From Siderastrea radians (Eukaryota; Cnidaria; Anthozoa; Scleractinia; Rhizangiidae), in the NCBI GenBank assembly GCA_964017195.1, contig OZ024888.1, positions 11,603,701-11,667,700 on the forward strand: a DNA stretch of 64,000 bases, written 5' to 3'. The number at the start of each line of letters is the position of its first letter. Within the stretch, counting starts at the first letter, position 1. Of the stretch, positions 1 through 10,594 are shown piece by piece. The translations under genes and the position numbers were made by a program. Under the pieces are notes generated by a model, which saw only the letters and a program-made list of their open reading frames with translations, was not told the origin of the DNA and searched no databases.

Positions 1-395
1 ATCCCCACTGTGGTAAAAAGAAAGGGGAACCTTGAAATCCCCTTCGATTTTTTGGAAAGATTTTACCTTTAGCAGAAAGCCTGGAATGATGAGGTATATA
101 TTATGGGTTGTGGCACTGGTGGGAGCCTTTTTAGATTTTATTACCTGGCCCAAAAACACCAGAAATTGATTTTTTTTTATGCTAGACATGTAGAATATGA
201 CATAATTAAACACTTTCAGCTTTTTGTCAACCTTTTTTTATAACCAAAAAATTATTTGACCACCTGCTACTTATGACATCATACCTCGTAACCTTAGCAA
301 CCGAATTTCACCAAACTTGTCTCAATATTCCATAGCTATCCCTTCTTTGACAAAGATGTAGCTACACCTGCGATTTTAACTGTAGACAACCCAAA
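1..395 (+). repeat. TTAA-type dispersed repeat, copy 1 (truncated by window edge)
   Basis: This stretch shares blocks with copies at 7440-7815, 51600-52090 and (inverted) 58891-59394. Shared features are the GAGGTATATATTATGGGTTG block, a CATAATTAA-type block, and a stretch on cells like CCAAACTTGTCTCAA. It ends about 45 bp before the SMB exon acceptor of gene 1. Confidence 0.6.
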
Positions 396-441
396 CTACC
401 GCTCGCATATCCGCTTTATTTAACATGTTTCCTTTTTTCAG

Positions 442-685
442 TTGCCGGAGATTTTGTTGTTCAGTATTACGACAAGAACATCAGTACCCAGGAACTTCTT
501 GTAAAACTGAACATAACTTCAGCTCCTTTTGATGTAAGGAATATATGTCCTACACTGAGGTACTCGTGTGAATCGGTTTGTCCTTTGGGAGGTAACGAAG
601 CTCGAGAGAGATCAACACAGAAGCCTTGCTACTGTGATAACCTGTGTGTTGAGCTGGGAGATTGTTGCTTTGATTATTTCTCAAG
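442..685 (+). CDS. Gene 1 exon: somatomedin-B domain
   Basis: The acceptor is a pyrimidine run ending in CAG at 439-441 and the donor is AG|GTAAGG at 686. The exon enters in phase 1 and leaves in phase 2. It is 244 bp, the same length as the matching exon of gene 2. It encodes [13 protein letters not shown] followed by eight Cys in the SMB spacing (C-C-C, then CYC, C, GDCC). SMB domains are small disulfide knots usually used for protein-protein contact outside the cell. Confidence 0.88.
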
Positions 686-3600
686 GTAAGGTAAAGGATG
701 GGGACCTCCATCTTTGTAAGTTGTCACATGTAAGTAAACTTCCATATTGAAAACTTCCATAGATGATAAAATTACTGTGGTTAAATAAAGTTTTCTATTC
801 TATTCTATTCTATTCTATCCATCCATCCATCCATTCATCCATCCATCCATCTGATCCATCCATCCATCCATCCATCCATCCATCTCCATCCATCCATCCA
901 TCCCTTTATTACCCAGGTTGCCCTTCTCGGCTGTCCATCAATAAGCTTACCCTAAACGTGTTAAAAACTGATTTCATGGTCATAGGTTCAAGGCAAAGAG
1001 TAGCTAGTCTCGAGGGTGAGATAAGCCTTTCTTTGTTTCACACTGAATTAGAGAGAGTGCAATCTGTAAAATGCCTAGGTGTCAATATTGATCAATACCC
1101 AACATGGGATAACTGACCACATATTAAGTATAAGGCAGAAAGTCACCCACAACTTAAGTATTCTAAAAAAGGTTAAACCTATATTAAAAGTAGAAAACTT
1201 AATTGACATTTACCTGTCAATAATTGAACGTTATTTCACATATTGTTGTTTTGTTTGGGACACTATAGGTGAAACACAAATGGCTAATTTGCAAAAACTC
1301 CATGAAAAGATCTTGTGATCTTCTTGCAGAATTAGGGTGGTTGAATTTGGAGGCGATGAGACAACATCAAAAGGCTATCTTGATGTTTAAAGTATTAAAC
1401 GGCCTGAACCCCCCCCCGTATTTGTCTGAAATGTTTACACATAAGACCTCTTTTCAAAATTATGGACTGCGATCTTCCAAAATGAACCTTGAGCTTCCAA
1501 AATGTCGCACAAACTATTACAAAAATAGTTTTGCTTTTTCTGGAGCTAAGCTATGGAATGATTTGCCTCCAAGTGTTAAAGATGAAAGTTCCCTTAAAAG
1601 GTTTGTATGTAAACTGGACTCCTACACCACCGGCACCAGCAATGCCTCAAATTAAAGTAATTTCATATTATACTTATATGGCAGTATATTGTAATTAATT
1701 AATTAACTGTAATTAGTTTTACTGAGATAATATCGTGTACGGATTTTATGTAAAACAAATTTTAATATGTTGTATATTTTAATTTGATAAAATTCCGTGG
1801 GAAAATAAAAGATTCTATCTATCTATCTATCTATCTATCCATCTTTCCATCCATCATCCATCCATCCATCCATCCATCCACCCATCCATCCATCCTTTCA
1901 ACCAATCGTTGCTTTATAGCGACCTTAACAAGGATCAGAGAAGGGTAATTTGAATGAACAGTTAAAAACGACGTTTAACACAGTTTAAATTGATGTTTGT
2001 TAAAAAGTTTTCTGGAGGAAATAATTTAACATTATGTGTAAATGAATCTAAAACACCAACGTCGTCGAAATCACGAAATCTGGCAACTGACGATATTTTA
2101 CAAGAGAACTACGCCGATCAGTCCTTGGACATGAAGGATGGGGGTGGGAAGGAACGGGGAATTTCTTTGCATTTGCAGATGAATACTGTTAGCTGTTTGC
2201 ACTTTTTCTGAGTATTAATCACATTCAAAATATGCTTGTGTGCACGTGGTCACCTGGTTGTATGGGAAATATAATTATAATACTTCCCATTTTATTTTAA
2301 AATGATAAGTTAACTGTGAGTTATATATAGTACGGTTACTAATTTAATGAGTCTTAAAAAAGGCAACTAAATCGTAGCTGAAATTAAAAGCATTGAAAAA
2401 TTGTGTATAATTACTCTTCCATACTTCATATTGGTCTACCTCATGCAAGTCAATCTCATGCATGCGATTGACTTGACAACGCATAACAGATATCCTAGAG
2501 GCTTCAGAAGAAAATGCCCTAACACCCTTTCTCCTCTAAAGCTATTGGTGTTGTTTTATAGATGTACTGCTGATCCCGTTCCCAAACGTGGACATATAAG
2601 GCATATCTGTGCCAAAAAGACCAACGACGATTATTATGGCTACGCTATGACTGGTAGCTGTCCGTCAAACAAACCAGACAATAATCTGGAATCTTTGTGC
2701 ACTGCTATGTCCTCCTCGTTCGATTTACCTGTCTCAGACTTGGACAGTAACACTGTATACAAGAATGTGTTTTGTGCCAGATGCAGTGGTGTGACCAACC
2801 TGGTTTACTGGAAATTCTCTGCCTCGTGCAAAGGAAACTACTCGTCCAGTGATATTCCGAAGAATAGATCGCGATTGCTGAAGTTTATAATGAGAAAATG
2901 CAAATGGAGCTTTAAAGAACCACGTGATAACTACAATGATCTAAAGCAGTGTTTAACAGTAGAGCAGCAGTGTCCGAACTCGGAGCTTATTGAAATCGAA
3001 CCCTTGCTGCCCAATCTATGTTCATTTTACGCCTTTCCTGTTTGTTACAGCGTTGGAAGAAAGAATCCTCACTGCATGATATGTCGCGGCCTTGATGTCG
3101 GTACATACCCATGTGATTGTATACAACCACCCCCTACTGATGAACCGGTCGGTGGTATCCCGTCTTTGGACATCTTATTTGATTTCTCTTCCCCCTCCTC
3201 CCATAGTGTGAAAGTGGGAGACGAAACGACAGTAGTTGAGAACAAGGCATGTGATGATGGATTTTTCTTCGATCCATTCACAGAGAGATGCATAAAAGTA
3301 CACAACATAACGCCCCCGAATTCGGCAAACGAAACGACCATTAGTTATAGCTGCAACGGATCCGGATTTGTTAAGATGGACACAAGTTCTGCAGTCTTTT
3401 TCCTTAACCGTTCAATATGGGTGCCTCTACATAAAAGATTGTACAACAATGGAAGTTACTACATTAATGGCTCCTCGTTGTTCGTTTGCATGAATCTAAC
3501 GCGAAACTTTACTGAAACGACCACGCTGACTTCTGGGGAGTCCAAGATAACCCCAAAGCAGATAATAACTTACATTGGTTGTGCAATTTCCGTGATATCT

Positions 3601-4602
3601 CTGATTCTTCTCCTCGGCATTTATATCGCCTTTGCAGAGCTAAGAACATTGCCTGGAAAGAACCTTATGAGTCTATCGTGCGCCATGTTGTTATATCACA
3701 CAGTTTACTTTCTGACGGGTCAGACCAATCAACCAAATCTTTGCACAGCGGTATCCGTCTTTCTTCATTACTTTTTGCTGTCAAGCTTTTGTTGGATGAG
3801 TGTGATGGCCTTTGATATTGCCAAGACATTTGGGAGGAAAGGTAATAAATATAATGTAAAAAAAAACAAAGAATATGACTATGCTGGTGTAAAACTCTTA
3901 TCGATGAAAACTGTTAAAAACATGATTATTAGTACAGGCGTATCGAAACTAATGCCAATGGATATGTATACCACTTTAAAAACGATTAATCAAAATTACT
4001 TCCTTTTCTCAACAGCTTTCAAGTGTGAACTTAAAAAAGTTTTCTTGGTCTTGTTCTAGCTAAACAATCGGTAAAAGGAGGAAATGTTTCCTGAAAATAC
4101 ATCTCCTACAAATGTTGCCTGTCATGTTTCATCTTTAAGTTTTCTTTGAGTTTTCGTCCATAGGCTAAGGCCCTTGTCATTTTTATTCTTTTTTTAATTA
4201 ATTAATTAATTAATTAATTTATTTAGGACAGACTGCCCGCTCTTCCCGTTCTGGTAACACTGAAGCAGCATTATTGAAATACAGCATTTTTGTTTGGACC
4301 ACTCCAGCTATTGTTGTCATCACAAGCTTCATTCTTGATAAGACGGACACAGTTTTTATTGGATATGGTAACTTTCAACGTTGACATAAACTTTGTCCTT
4401 GCACTGTGCAAGCATTTGTGTTAGTTAAGAGGCAGGCAGTGAGGGGGGAGGGCGGGAGACAGGTAAAGCTCATTATTGATTTCTGCACTCTCTTCTTCTG
4501 TTCGACCAGTTTTCTCACGGCCCCAACCGCACTTCCAAAATGGGTTGCGGGTTCAAACAAACAAAAGTTCTTTTACCTGATTTGTTTCTTGATTTTTTTT
4601 AT

Positions 4603-4672
<70 letters not shown>

Positions 4673-7600
4673 CAATCAATCAATCAATCAATCTATCAAT
4701 CAATCAATCAATCAATACAGTCAAACAATTAATCAACCGACTGACTAACTGTTTGACGGACTGATTGATTCAGTTGGTTGATTGACTGGTGGATTAATTA
4801 ATTTTTCAGATACTCATTTCTTAATAACTTAAATTCAGGTCCGTAATAATTAAACTTTTGCTTTTCTTGACAAAGGTGACAAAGTCTGCTGGATTTCAAA
4901 TGGAAAAGCACTAATCGTGGTTCTTGGTGTACCTGTGGCACTCATTCTTGTTTTCAACTTTGTGGCTCTTACGATCACCCTGGTCTCCATCAGGAAAGTG
5001 CAAAAGGTATCTTTCGAGGGATTCATTTTATGACACTTTCCTTTTTAGACAACAACAACAAGTAAATTAGTGGGAGTATGAGAAATAATAATAAACATAC
5101 ATGGACTGCGGATGAAATACGAAATGATGACGACCGTCGTGGGAAGCATAAGTTGTTGAACAGTTGTTGAGAAGTCCCTAATAAAATCTAGGCTTGAAAA
5201 ACGGGATTCAAAACCATGATCTTTGTTCGAGCCTGGTTTGTTTGTTTGTTTGTTTTTCTTTTGGCTGATCAAGTTGACATCTTCAATGAGATGGCCGTCA
5301 AGACTTGGAAAAGAGTATTAATCAATATATCCCCATAAGAAATCTCAGTAAGCTGAGTAATGGTGTATTTCTGTAGGTCATTATTTCTTGTTGTAACAAT
5401 AATACGTTTTAGTGGTTGTAGGAATCATAGATTACATATGCTTATATAGAAGATCAAAGTGACAAGTTTGGTGTCTCTGGTAAAATGTTTCGTTACTCGT
5501 CAAACTGGAGAGCTATTTTGTCAAGCTTGTTAGTAGTTAGAAATATGTTGTTAAGGAATTGTTAATATTTTGAAATATTTTGCATGTGAAAGTATGGCAA
5601 GAATTGGCTGGTAAAGCGCTGGTAGAGCGCTGCAGCGCTCTACCAGCGCTAATTGAACTACTATCCGTAGTTCAAATATATGATAATTTCATATATGAAT
5701 GTTCATTTATTCTCCATCTACGGGATAAATACGAACTCTCAATTGACCAGCTCCCAGTTGGCTTGATAACTCAGTTGGTTAGAGCACTGCACCGGTATCG
5801 CAGAGTTCATGGGTTCGATTCCCGTTCAAGCCTGAATTTTTTCAGGTTTCTTCTTTTGAATTGCTTAAGTTGAAATGTCTTCACCGCGATGATCTGCATA
5901 TAATTCTATCTTTATCCGCAGTTCAAATATATGATAATTTCATATATTAATGTTCAAACAACTGTTGGCGTGTAAACTTTAGATGATGATCGAATTGGCG
6001 AATTGGTCAGAATCGGTCGATAGAAGTTTGAGGTATCGGATGATAAGAATTTTGATACTCCTTAACTTATTTAAGGACGGCGCCTCCTTTTGCTACCTGG
6101 ACAAGTCTTGCCCATCTTGGGTCTGGTCCGAGATATTCAAGTTTCTTAACCCTATTCAGACCGGGCTTTTTTTGGTCTTCTGGGACCGGGGGGGGGGGGC
6201 TGATTCGGCCCCCGCCTCTTAACTCCGAGAATATTTATGCTATGACAACGAAACTTGGAGGGCAGATAGTACGTCCAAAAGTGTTTCCTTTGAGGTCCAC
6301 AACATAAGGTGATGACGTCAAATGACGTAACAATTACGTCAGGTTCTAAAACGGCCGCCATCTTGGATCCGCCATCTTGGATTTCTTGATTTTTCCAGAA
6401 CCTTTGAAAATAGCCAAAATTGACCAAAAAGTAACCGAAATCAATAAAAGAACACGAAAATAATATAAATATGTAAAACTTACTTCAGAAAAGTTATAAT
6501 TTTTCAATGAAAAGGCGAAAATTTAAAAATCTGAAAAAACTGCTTGTCAATAGGTGGTTGCCATGGTAATGTCAAACTTGATGGACAAGGACTTGCTATG
6601 CCAAATTGTTGCCAGTTAAATTTTAGGAAAAGTCGCCAACTTTGGTGGGTCTAGCTAGCTTATGAAAAAAATTGTAAACGTCCAAAGTCAGTGCGGGTCC
6701 AATCGCCCCCCCCCCCGGTCTGAATAGGGTTAAGGAATTAGTCTACTAATACAAAGGTACTTTTACGTGGTTTATGATTGTGTGGAAAATGCAGATCTTA
6801 GCTTTTTTTTAGAATTATGGATGCTTACTTATCTCTGAAAATGCGTGGTTACTGTCACGTTAGTAGTTTTGCGTGACTAGTCGATCGCGCATGAGTGATA
6901 CGGACTGTATCTTATTATATTATGAATTTTGGACTCACGCGTCGGCACTCTCGAGCACGACTTGCTGTTTTGACAGTTACCCACAGGTTTTCGTTTAGAG
7001 TCCAATGACCCTTGCTAAGCCATAACTGTTACAGAAATACCTCGATCATCATATCCTTAAAAAACAGTACGCCTTTTAAAACCAAAATTAAAACTGTAAT
7101 TTTATCAGACTTTCCAACCCTCATCCTGTTCTGGAAAAAGGATAGTACGAAGGATTAATGGTTAATTCTAACACAATTATCAAAAAACATGTCAAATTTT
7201 ATTACTTTATCTTATTTCTTCAGACCACTCGCCGTGTTGCGGATCAGAGTCAACAGACCAGCCTACCTGTCCTGTACGTCAAGCTGTCTTCTGCTTTGGG
7301 ATTCACTTGGGTGTTGGGTTTTATCTTCCCATTCACTCAAGTCGAATTCCTCGCTTACCTGTTTGTGATTTGCAACAGTCTACAAGGCAAGTACTGTGTA
7401 CATTTCAAATCAATCACGTTTTGCTAAAAATGGGTAAATTATAAGAAAAGGCTGTGGAGCGTGGGAGGCCTGTGACTTCATCCAAGATGGCGGCCATCTT
7501 GGCCGCCATCTTGGACTTCACTAAAAAAGAGAAATTATCAATAAACAACGGCAGATGCAGGTAATAACACTATGCTGCTTTTTTCTCGATATTTTTTCCC

Positions 7601-8170
7601 GAAAAAGGCGAAGAGCACATTTTTATTGCAAAATGGCTTATAATAACCAGTTACTACTTATGACGTGATGTCTCGCAACCCTATTGACCAGTTCTCACCA
7701 ATCTTATGTCAAAATGCATGTGTCTAGAGGATGAGCGTACAACTACTGAAAACAACAAATACTGCACCACCTTCTTAAGGGAGGGGTTTGTCCCCCTTGT
7801 ACGTCCGAGGGATAATAAAAACTAAAGATCAGTGGTTTTTCCCCGAATGCGAAATCATACTTGGGGAATCATGTTTAACTAGGGTGGTGTAAGCACGGTT
7901 AGCAACTCGAAATAGATGTTCTTGGACACAAAGTTAATGGAAAAACACTTTATGTCTTTGCTACTTTGTTTACCCTTCTTAATATATTTCACAGGATTCT
8001 TCATTTTTCTCGCTTTTGTCGCGAACAAAAGGACGATGAACAAAATAAGAGGTTTATGGAAATCATTCCCAAAGTCAAACAGAACAACAGGCACTAACTC
8101 AAACACTGGTCCCAGCATTACTCAGACCACAAGAGCTGAAGATGCATTAACATTGACAACAGCTTTGTAG
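442..8170 (+). CDS. Somatomedin-B, Methuselah-like family B GPCR, gene 1 (5' partial)
   Basis: Probable cell-surface seven-helix receptor. Exons: 442-685, 2562-3841, 4227-4367, 4876-5006, 7224-7386, 7995-8170; phases 1,2,1,1,0,1 all agree and join into about 711 visible residues. In order: an eight-Cys somatomedin-B domain ending in GDCCFDY; a Cys-rich ectodomain with many N-glycosylation sites; a conserved LDILFDFSS box; a Cys-DPF-Cys loop; then seven hydrophobic helices. TM1 follows [13 protein letters not shown]3 ends in [12 protein letters not shown], and TM6 holds LGFTWVLGF. That helix set is typical of the secretin/Methuselah class. I see no clear GPS cleavage motif before TM1. The signal-peptide exon must lie left of the window, since the first exon begins in phase 1. 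The closest relative is gene 2. Ligand and coupling are unknown. The exon structure is seen directly; the receptor role follows from the family. Confidence 0.88.
755..815 (+). mobile_element. LINE 3' end fragment with ATTCT tail
   Basis: GATAAAATTACTGTGGTTAA then ATAAAGTTTTCTATTCT matches the 3' ends of the LINE copies at 1815 and (inverted) 12621. Only the last tens of bases are present before the microsatellite, so this is an extreme 5' truncation or the stub of an older copy. Confidence 0.6.
795..910 (+). repeat. (ATTCT)n and (ATCC)n microsatellite
   Basis: Tandem TTCTA units pass into ATCC units with a few interruptions. The array lies exactly between the 3' end of one LINE fragment and the 5' truncation point of the next. 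Confidence 0.95.
925..1815 (+). mobile_element. 5'-truncated jockey/CR1-like LINE, decayed
   Basis: This encodes the C-terminal end of a non-LTR reverse transcriptase: [20 protein letters not shown], then KCLGVNID, then [20 protein letters not shown] and the typical end [20 protein letters not shown]. The frame is broken by stops and frameshifts (for example after TWDN near 1114), so this copy is dead. It ends in AAAATAAAAGATT followed by ATCT repeats. The better copy on the minus strand at 12621-13545 confirms the identity. The exact clade cannot be decided from the C-terminus alone. Confidence 0.85.
1810..1898 (+). repeat. (ATCT)n/(ATCC)n microsatellite
   Basis: ATCT units at the LINE 3' end pass into ATCC units. 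This is the same order (TCTA first, then ATCC) as at the other LINE 3' ends in the window. Confidence 0.95.
2562..3841 (+). CDS. Gene 1 exon: Cys-rich ectodomain and TM1-TM3
   Basis: The acceptor TTTTATAG ends at 2561, and the first codon is completed by the preceding exon (AG|A, Arg, then CTADP). The donor is G|GTAATAAA at 3842, phase 1. The reading frame stays open upstream to about 2401 and downstream to 4059, but splicing consensus and the paralogs set the limits given. The exon encodes [25 protein letters not shown], the LDILFDFSS box, the DPFTERC loop, then TM1, TM2 and TM3. Confidence 0.88.
4190..4222 (+). repeat. (TTAA)n microsatellite at a splice acceptor
   Basis: Several ATTA/TTAA units occupy the place where the pyrimidine tract of the gene 1 TM4 exon acceptor would be. 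The acceptor AG follows within four bases of the array. Confidence 0.9.
4227..4367 (+). CDS. Gene 1 exon: TM4
   Basis: This 141-bp exon (phase 1 to phase 1) encodes [10 protein letters not shown] and the TM4 segment around [17 protein letters not shown]. The donor is G|GTAACT at 4368. The acceptor is TTTAG at 4222-4226, preceded by a (TTAA)n run instead of a normal pyrimidine tract. The length matches the equivalent exons of genes 2 and 3. Confidence 0.87.
4600..4716 (+). repeat. (CAAT)n microsatellite
   Basis: About 28 CAAT/TCAA units with three single-base interruptions, inside the gene 1 intron between the TM4 and TM5 exons. Diverged GATT/GACT units follow to about 4800. Long Ser-Ile-Asn-Gln reading frames over it are artefacts. 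Confidence 0.95.
4876..5006 (+). CDS. Gene 1 exon: TM5
   Basis: This 131-bp exon enters in phase 1 and leaves in phase 0. It encodes [13 protein letters not shown] followed by TM5 ([18 protein letters not shown]) and the cytoplasmic SIRKVQK. The Cys-Trp pair in extracellular loop 2 is typical of family B receptors and is thought to pair with a Cys at the top of TM3. Confidence 0.87.
5615..5650. repeat. 36-bp perfect palindrome from a tRNA A-box
   Basis: Bases 5615-5632 are the exact reverse complement of 5633-5650, with a CTGCAG centre and no loop. Each half holds GCTGGTAGAGCGCTG, close to the D-arm/A-box of the tRNA-like SINE head found 110 bp downstream. Confidence 0.9.
5657..5956 (+). mobile_element. 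tRNA-headed SINE with duplicated tail
   Basis: A tRNA-like head (5760-5832) is followed by a CTGAATTTTTTCAGG hairpin and a tail containing CGCAGTTCAAATATATGATA. Almost the same tail block (CGTAGTTCAAATATATGATA) also stands before the head at 5664-5696. Either two SINE copies are joined or the tail was duplicated. SINEs are copied by LINE machinery and have no protein. Confidence 0.7.
5760..5832 (+). tRNA. tRNA-Thr(GGT)-like SINE head (probably not a working tRNA)
   Basis: All four arms fold in a 73-base frame: acceptor GGCTTGA/TCAAGCC, D arm ACTC/GAGC, anticodon arm CTGCA-CCGGTAT-CGCAG with GGT in the anticodon position, and T arm ATGGG-TTCGATT-CCCGT. Position 33 is C instead of the invariant U, and there are mismatches in the D and anticodon stems. 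The flanks are SINE body. I therefore read it as the Pol III promoter head of a SINE. Confidence 0.6.
6073..7030 (+). mobile_element. MITE of the AAGGACGGCGCCT family, interrupted
   Basis: The left end is TTAAGGACGGCGCCTCCTTT. Its body matches the intact relative at 23284-23676 in several blocks (TACTAATACAA-type, GTGGAAAA, GATCTTAGC, ATTATCTCTGAAAA-type, CCAATTACCCTTGC-type). At 6146 the copy is split by the piggyBac-type MITE. The right end has decayed. Confidence 0.7.
6150..6729 (+). mobile_element. piggyBac-type MITE with TTAA target duplication
   Basis: It is bounded by TTAA at 6146-6149 and 6730-6733. The ends are inverted: CCCTATTCAGACCGGG at the left and CCGGTCTGAATAGGG at the right. 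TTAA duplication with CCC-starting ends is the hallmark of piggyBac. The 580-bp body has no transposase frame, so it would depend on an autonomous relative. A truncated copy lies at 10795-11019. Confidence 0.9.
7224..7386 (+). CDS. Gene 1 exon: TM6-TM7 start, with GC donor
   Basis: The acceptor TTCTTCAG ends at 7223 and the exon enters in phase 0. It encodes [18 protein letters not shown]6 ([14 protein letters not shown]) and the start of TM7 up to CNSLQ. The phase, length (163 bp) and paralogs all place the donor after CAAG at 7386, where the intron starts GCAAGT rather than GTAAGT. This is the classic form of the minor GC-AG intron class. Confidence 0.85.
7440..7815 (+). repeat. TTAA-type dispersed repeat, copy 2
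   Basis: It lies in the gene 1 intron before the last exon. It holds CATCCAAGATGGCGGCCATC, a palindromic variant of the same phrase, then the AAATGGCTTA..CTACTTATGACG block. Its end CTTGTACGTCCGAGGG matches the end of the copy at 58891-59394. Confidence 0.7.
7995..8170 (+). CDS. Gene 1 last exon: TM7 end and cytoplasmic tail
   Basis: The acceptor TTTCACAG ends at 7994; the frame gives [17 protein letters not shown] and then a short polar tail rich in Ser, Thr and Asn. The stop TAG is at 8168-8170. The tail diverges from gene 2 after the KRTMNK motif, so downstream signalling or trafficking could differ. Confidence 0.87.
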
Positions 8171-9389
8171 CTTCCATTGTGTTAGCGAAAACAAAAGCAG
8201 GCACAACAGCAACGTCATCATAGTGAGCAGCCACAAGAAGAATGAAGATATTTTCTTCACTGAAGCTAAAACCAGCTGCAGAATCGTTAAGACACTTAAC
8301 TTCATTTTATGGTGTCATTTTTTAACAAGCATGACCCGAATTAATGTGTTTAAACTCTTTCCTGTAAAGAGTCACATTTTCGGGTCGTTGGAGTCTGGAG
8401 ACATTGAACCACTTGTGACGTATCATTTTCTGACGACACCAGATTGTTTTAATAAGCAGCTAACACAGCAAGGACAGATCCATCCATACGTGTGTCCATT
8501 TTGAATATCGAAAAATTCTGGCAGAGCTATACCAGAAAAAACGTGTCCAATTTTGGTGCAAAATTGGTGGTGGAATAGACCAAGTCACCTAGTCGATCAC
8601 CGCTCCATTTCTAGGCTTTTAGAAAGGCTGAGGCCAAAACGTTTCCAGTGGATAGAAAGGGGATGAAGGGTAGAAGATAAAGAGAAAAGAAATGGAGAGA
8701 AAAAGAAAAGCAAAAGAAGCGAGAAAAAAATGGAAAGGAATCTGCAAAAAAGCAGTCCAAATTTTGGCTTGTGGGCATGCGTGGAAGCAAAATAATGTAC
8801 AATTTACAACAGAAGCTGGCTCAAAATCTAGCTAAATTGTAAGAAAACGCTTTTGTAGCAAAGTTTACTGGCATTTGGCAACATAGCACTTAAAAAACTG
8901 CTTTAACGGTAAAAATGCAGTTTTAAGGAAAAAAGGCTGACGGGAAAGGGTTAAAGAACCTTTTTTTATTTTCTGTCTTTAAGCAACTAGATGTTAGATG
9001 TTACTTTGTTATGGCAACAAAATTCAAATTCACTCAACGTAAAGAAAACATTGGCATTTGATAGTGACAGGGACTCGGTTTGATTTCTTTAAAGCTGCAG
9101 ATACTTGCCTCTTAAATGATATAGAAGAAAAACGTGTGAATAAAAAAGTACATCATATAACTTTACCATAATCATTAAGATTAGCAAAATGACGAGCTGT
9201 AGATGAGAGAATCAAAGTTAGCTTCTTTAAGGCTACTTTATTCTTGACAATGTTCCAAGAGAAGCTGTTTGAATGGGTAAATGAATAAATGTTTATTACA
9301 TGAATAAATGAATTATAAAGATACATATTAACCAAACAAACACGTAGAACAGTGCACGTGCTAAAGAGTGAAAACCATTAACCACCCCA
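8171..9389. other. Gene 1 3' flank, nothing recognised
   Basis: This includes any 3' UTR of gene 1. No convincing poly(A) signal stands close to the stop. I see no further coding exon, RNA gene or clear repeat here. Confidence 0.5.
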
Positions 9390-10290
9390 TTTTTTTAAAC
9401 GTCATCATTTTCTAGAATCCCCTTCCCCTCTTGGTTGCACATAACTAGAGCTGTTTAATTGTTTCCAAGAAGCAAAAGGAAAATAAAGAAGAAGAAGAAA
9501 AAAAAAGATGTTGAAGCGATTACTGTGAGTCTTCGCTAGTTTTAGGGTGGATTCATTTGCAGCATGCACGTATAGCTGTCGCTTTATTTCTTTTGTTTTT
9601 AGCCAAAAACAATAGAAAATTCGTAAGTGCCAAAGGTACAGCTGTACGCGTATGATCCAAATGAATCCACCCTTAGATTCTAGAAACCAAACCCGCACGT
9701 GATTCTTTGCTTTTTAATAAGAGCAAAAATGTTGACAGATGTGCTGTGCCTGAGATAACTTCGTGTGACAAATGTTGTTGTAGTGTATGTAGTGACACAC
9801 TTCTTGAAAGCATCATCCATTATTTATAGCTTGGTCCTTCGCCCCTACTACAATTAGCACTGTACAAGCATAAGTTATAAGGATTTGAAATCTTCGGATG
9901 GTCCGTAACACGAGGTAGCAATTGAGTATAAATTATACACCAACAATTTCATAACATTAACACAGCGTTAAATAGTATGCTATAAACACTTTAGGTCAAA
10001 ACTAACAGCGCGAAAAACGTTTCTAAGTTAACTCGCACGCTGTTGTTAATTGTTTACGACGTATGACACGTCGTAATTTGCTTTACATACATGTACAGTG
10101 CAAGAAGGGCCACGGCCGGGGAGCTTCTGACATACATCACCTTTATTTGTATTACCGGGGTTGTATACAAAACGCCGTGAATATAACGAAAAAAGATCGT
10201 CTTGGACTGACTAGTTAGCCAACGGCTTAATTAGTAACAGAAATTATGAGAACTGAACGTCACGTCCTGAGTTAGTGCCAAAAGCAAGCA
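9390..10290 (+). repeat. Diverged direct duplication, block A
   Basis: It matches 14155-15075 block by block in the same order: GTCATCATTTTCTAGAA near the start, then GTGATTCTTTGCT, AAGGATTTGAAAT, TTTAGGTCAA and GTTAGTGCCAA near the end. No coding frame is conserved between the two, so this is duplicated non-coding DNA. Confidence 0.7.
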
Positions 10291-10594
10291 TAATTTATTA
10301 AATGAAATTATGAATATATGAAAAAATTCAGGTTTTCTTTTCGCAACTGCATAAGTTGCGTTAATAACTGCGAGGACCTTCTTTACATTTAGTTCATAAT
10401 TTATTATTTTTATTACCGAGTCGAGAAAGCAGAAGAAAAAAAAAGATTAGGAAGAAAAAGAAGAAGAATAGCCAAAACATTTACAAGTCTGTGATATTAT
10501 TAGTTGAACGGGCCACGCTACTACGGCGATTGATGAGGAAAACAACCTCGTGTAAGAAGACATGAGAGTCGCCCGGCTGTTCCTTTTCGCTGAT

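Larger units (their letters stand above)
686..2561 (+). other. Gene 1 intron filled by LINE and microsatellite DNA
   Basis: This intron separates the SMB and ectodomain exons. From left to right it holds a LINE 3' end, an (ATTCT)n/(ATCC)n array, a decayed 5'-truncated LINE, and a second ATCT/ATCC array. About 650 bp of sequence with no recognisable feature follows before the acceptor. Confidence 0.8.
5007..7223 (+). other. Gene 1 intron carrying SINE and nested MITEs
   Basis: This intron separates the TM5 and TM6 exons. It contains a perfect palindrome, a tRNA-headed SINE, and an older MITE (6073-7030) that was itself interrupted by a piggyBac-type MITE. Bases 5007-5610 hold nothing I recognise apart from a short (TTTG)n run near 5238. 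Confidence 0.75.

Noticed and set aside
2401..2561. N-terminal extension of the gene 1 ectodomain frame
   Set aside because: The frame opens from a non-ATG codon and crosses a good acceptor at 2561, where the SMB exon joins in phase.
4406..4764. Ser-Ile-Asn-Gln repeat frames
   Set aside because: They are translations of the (CAAT)n microsatellite.
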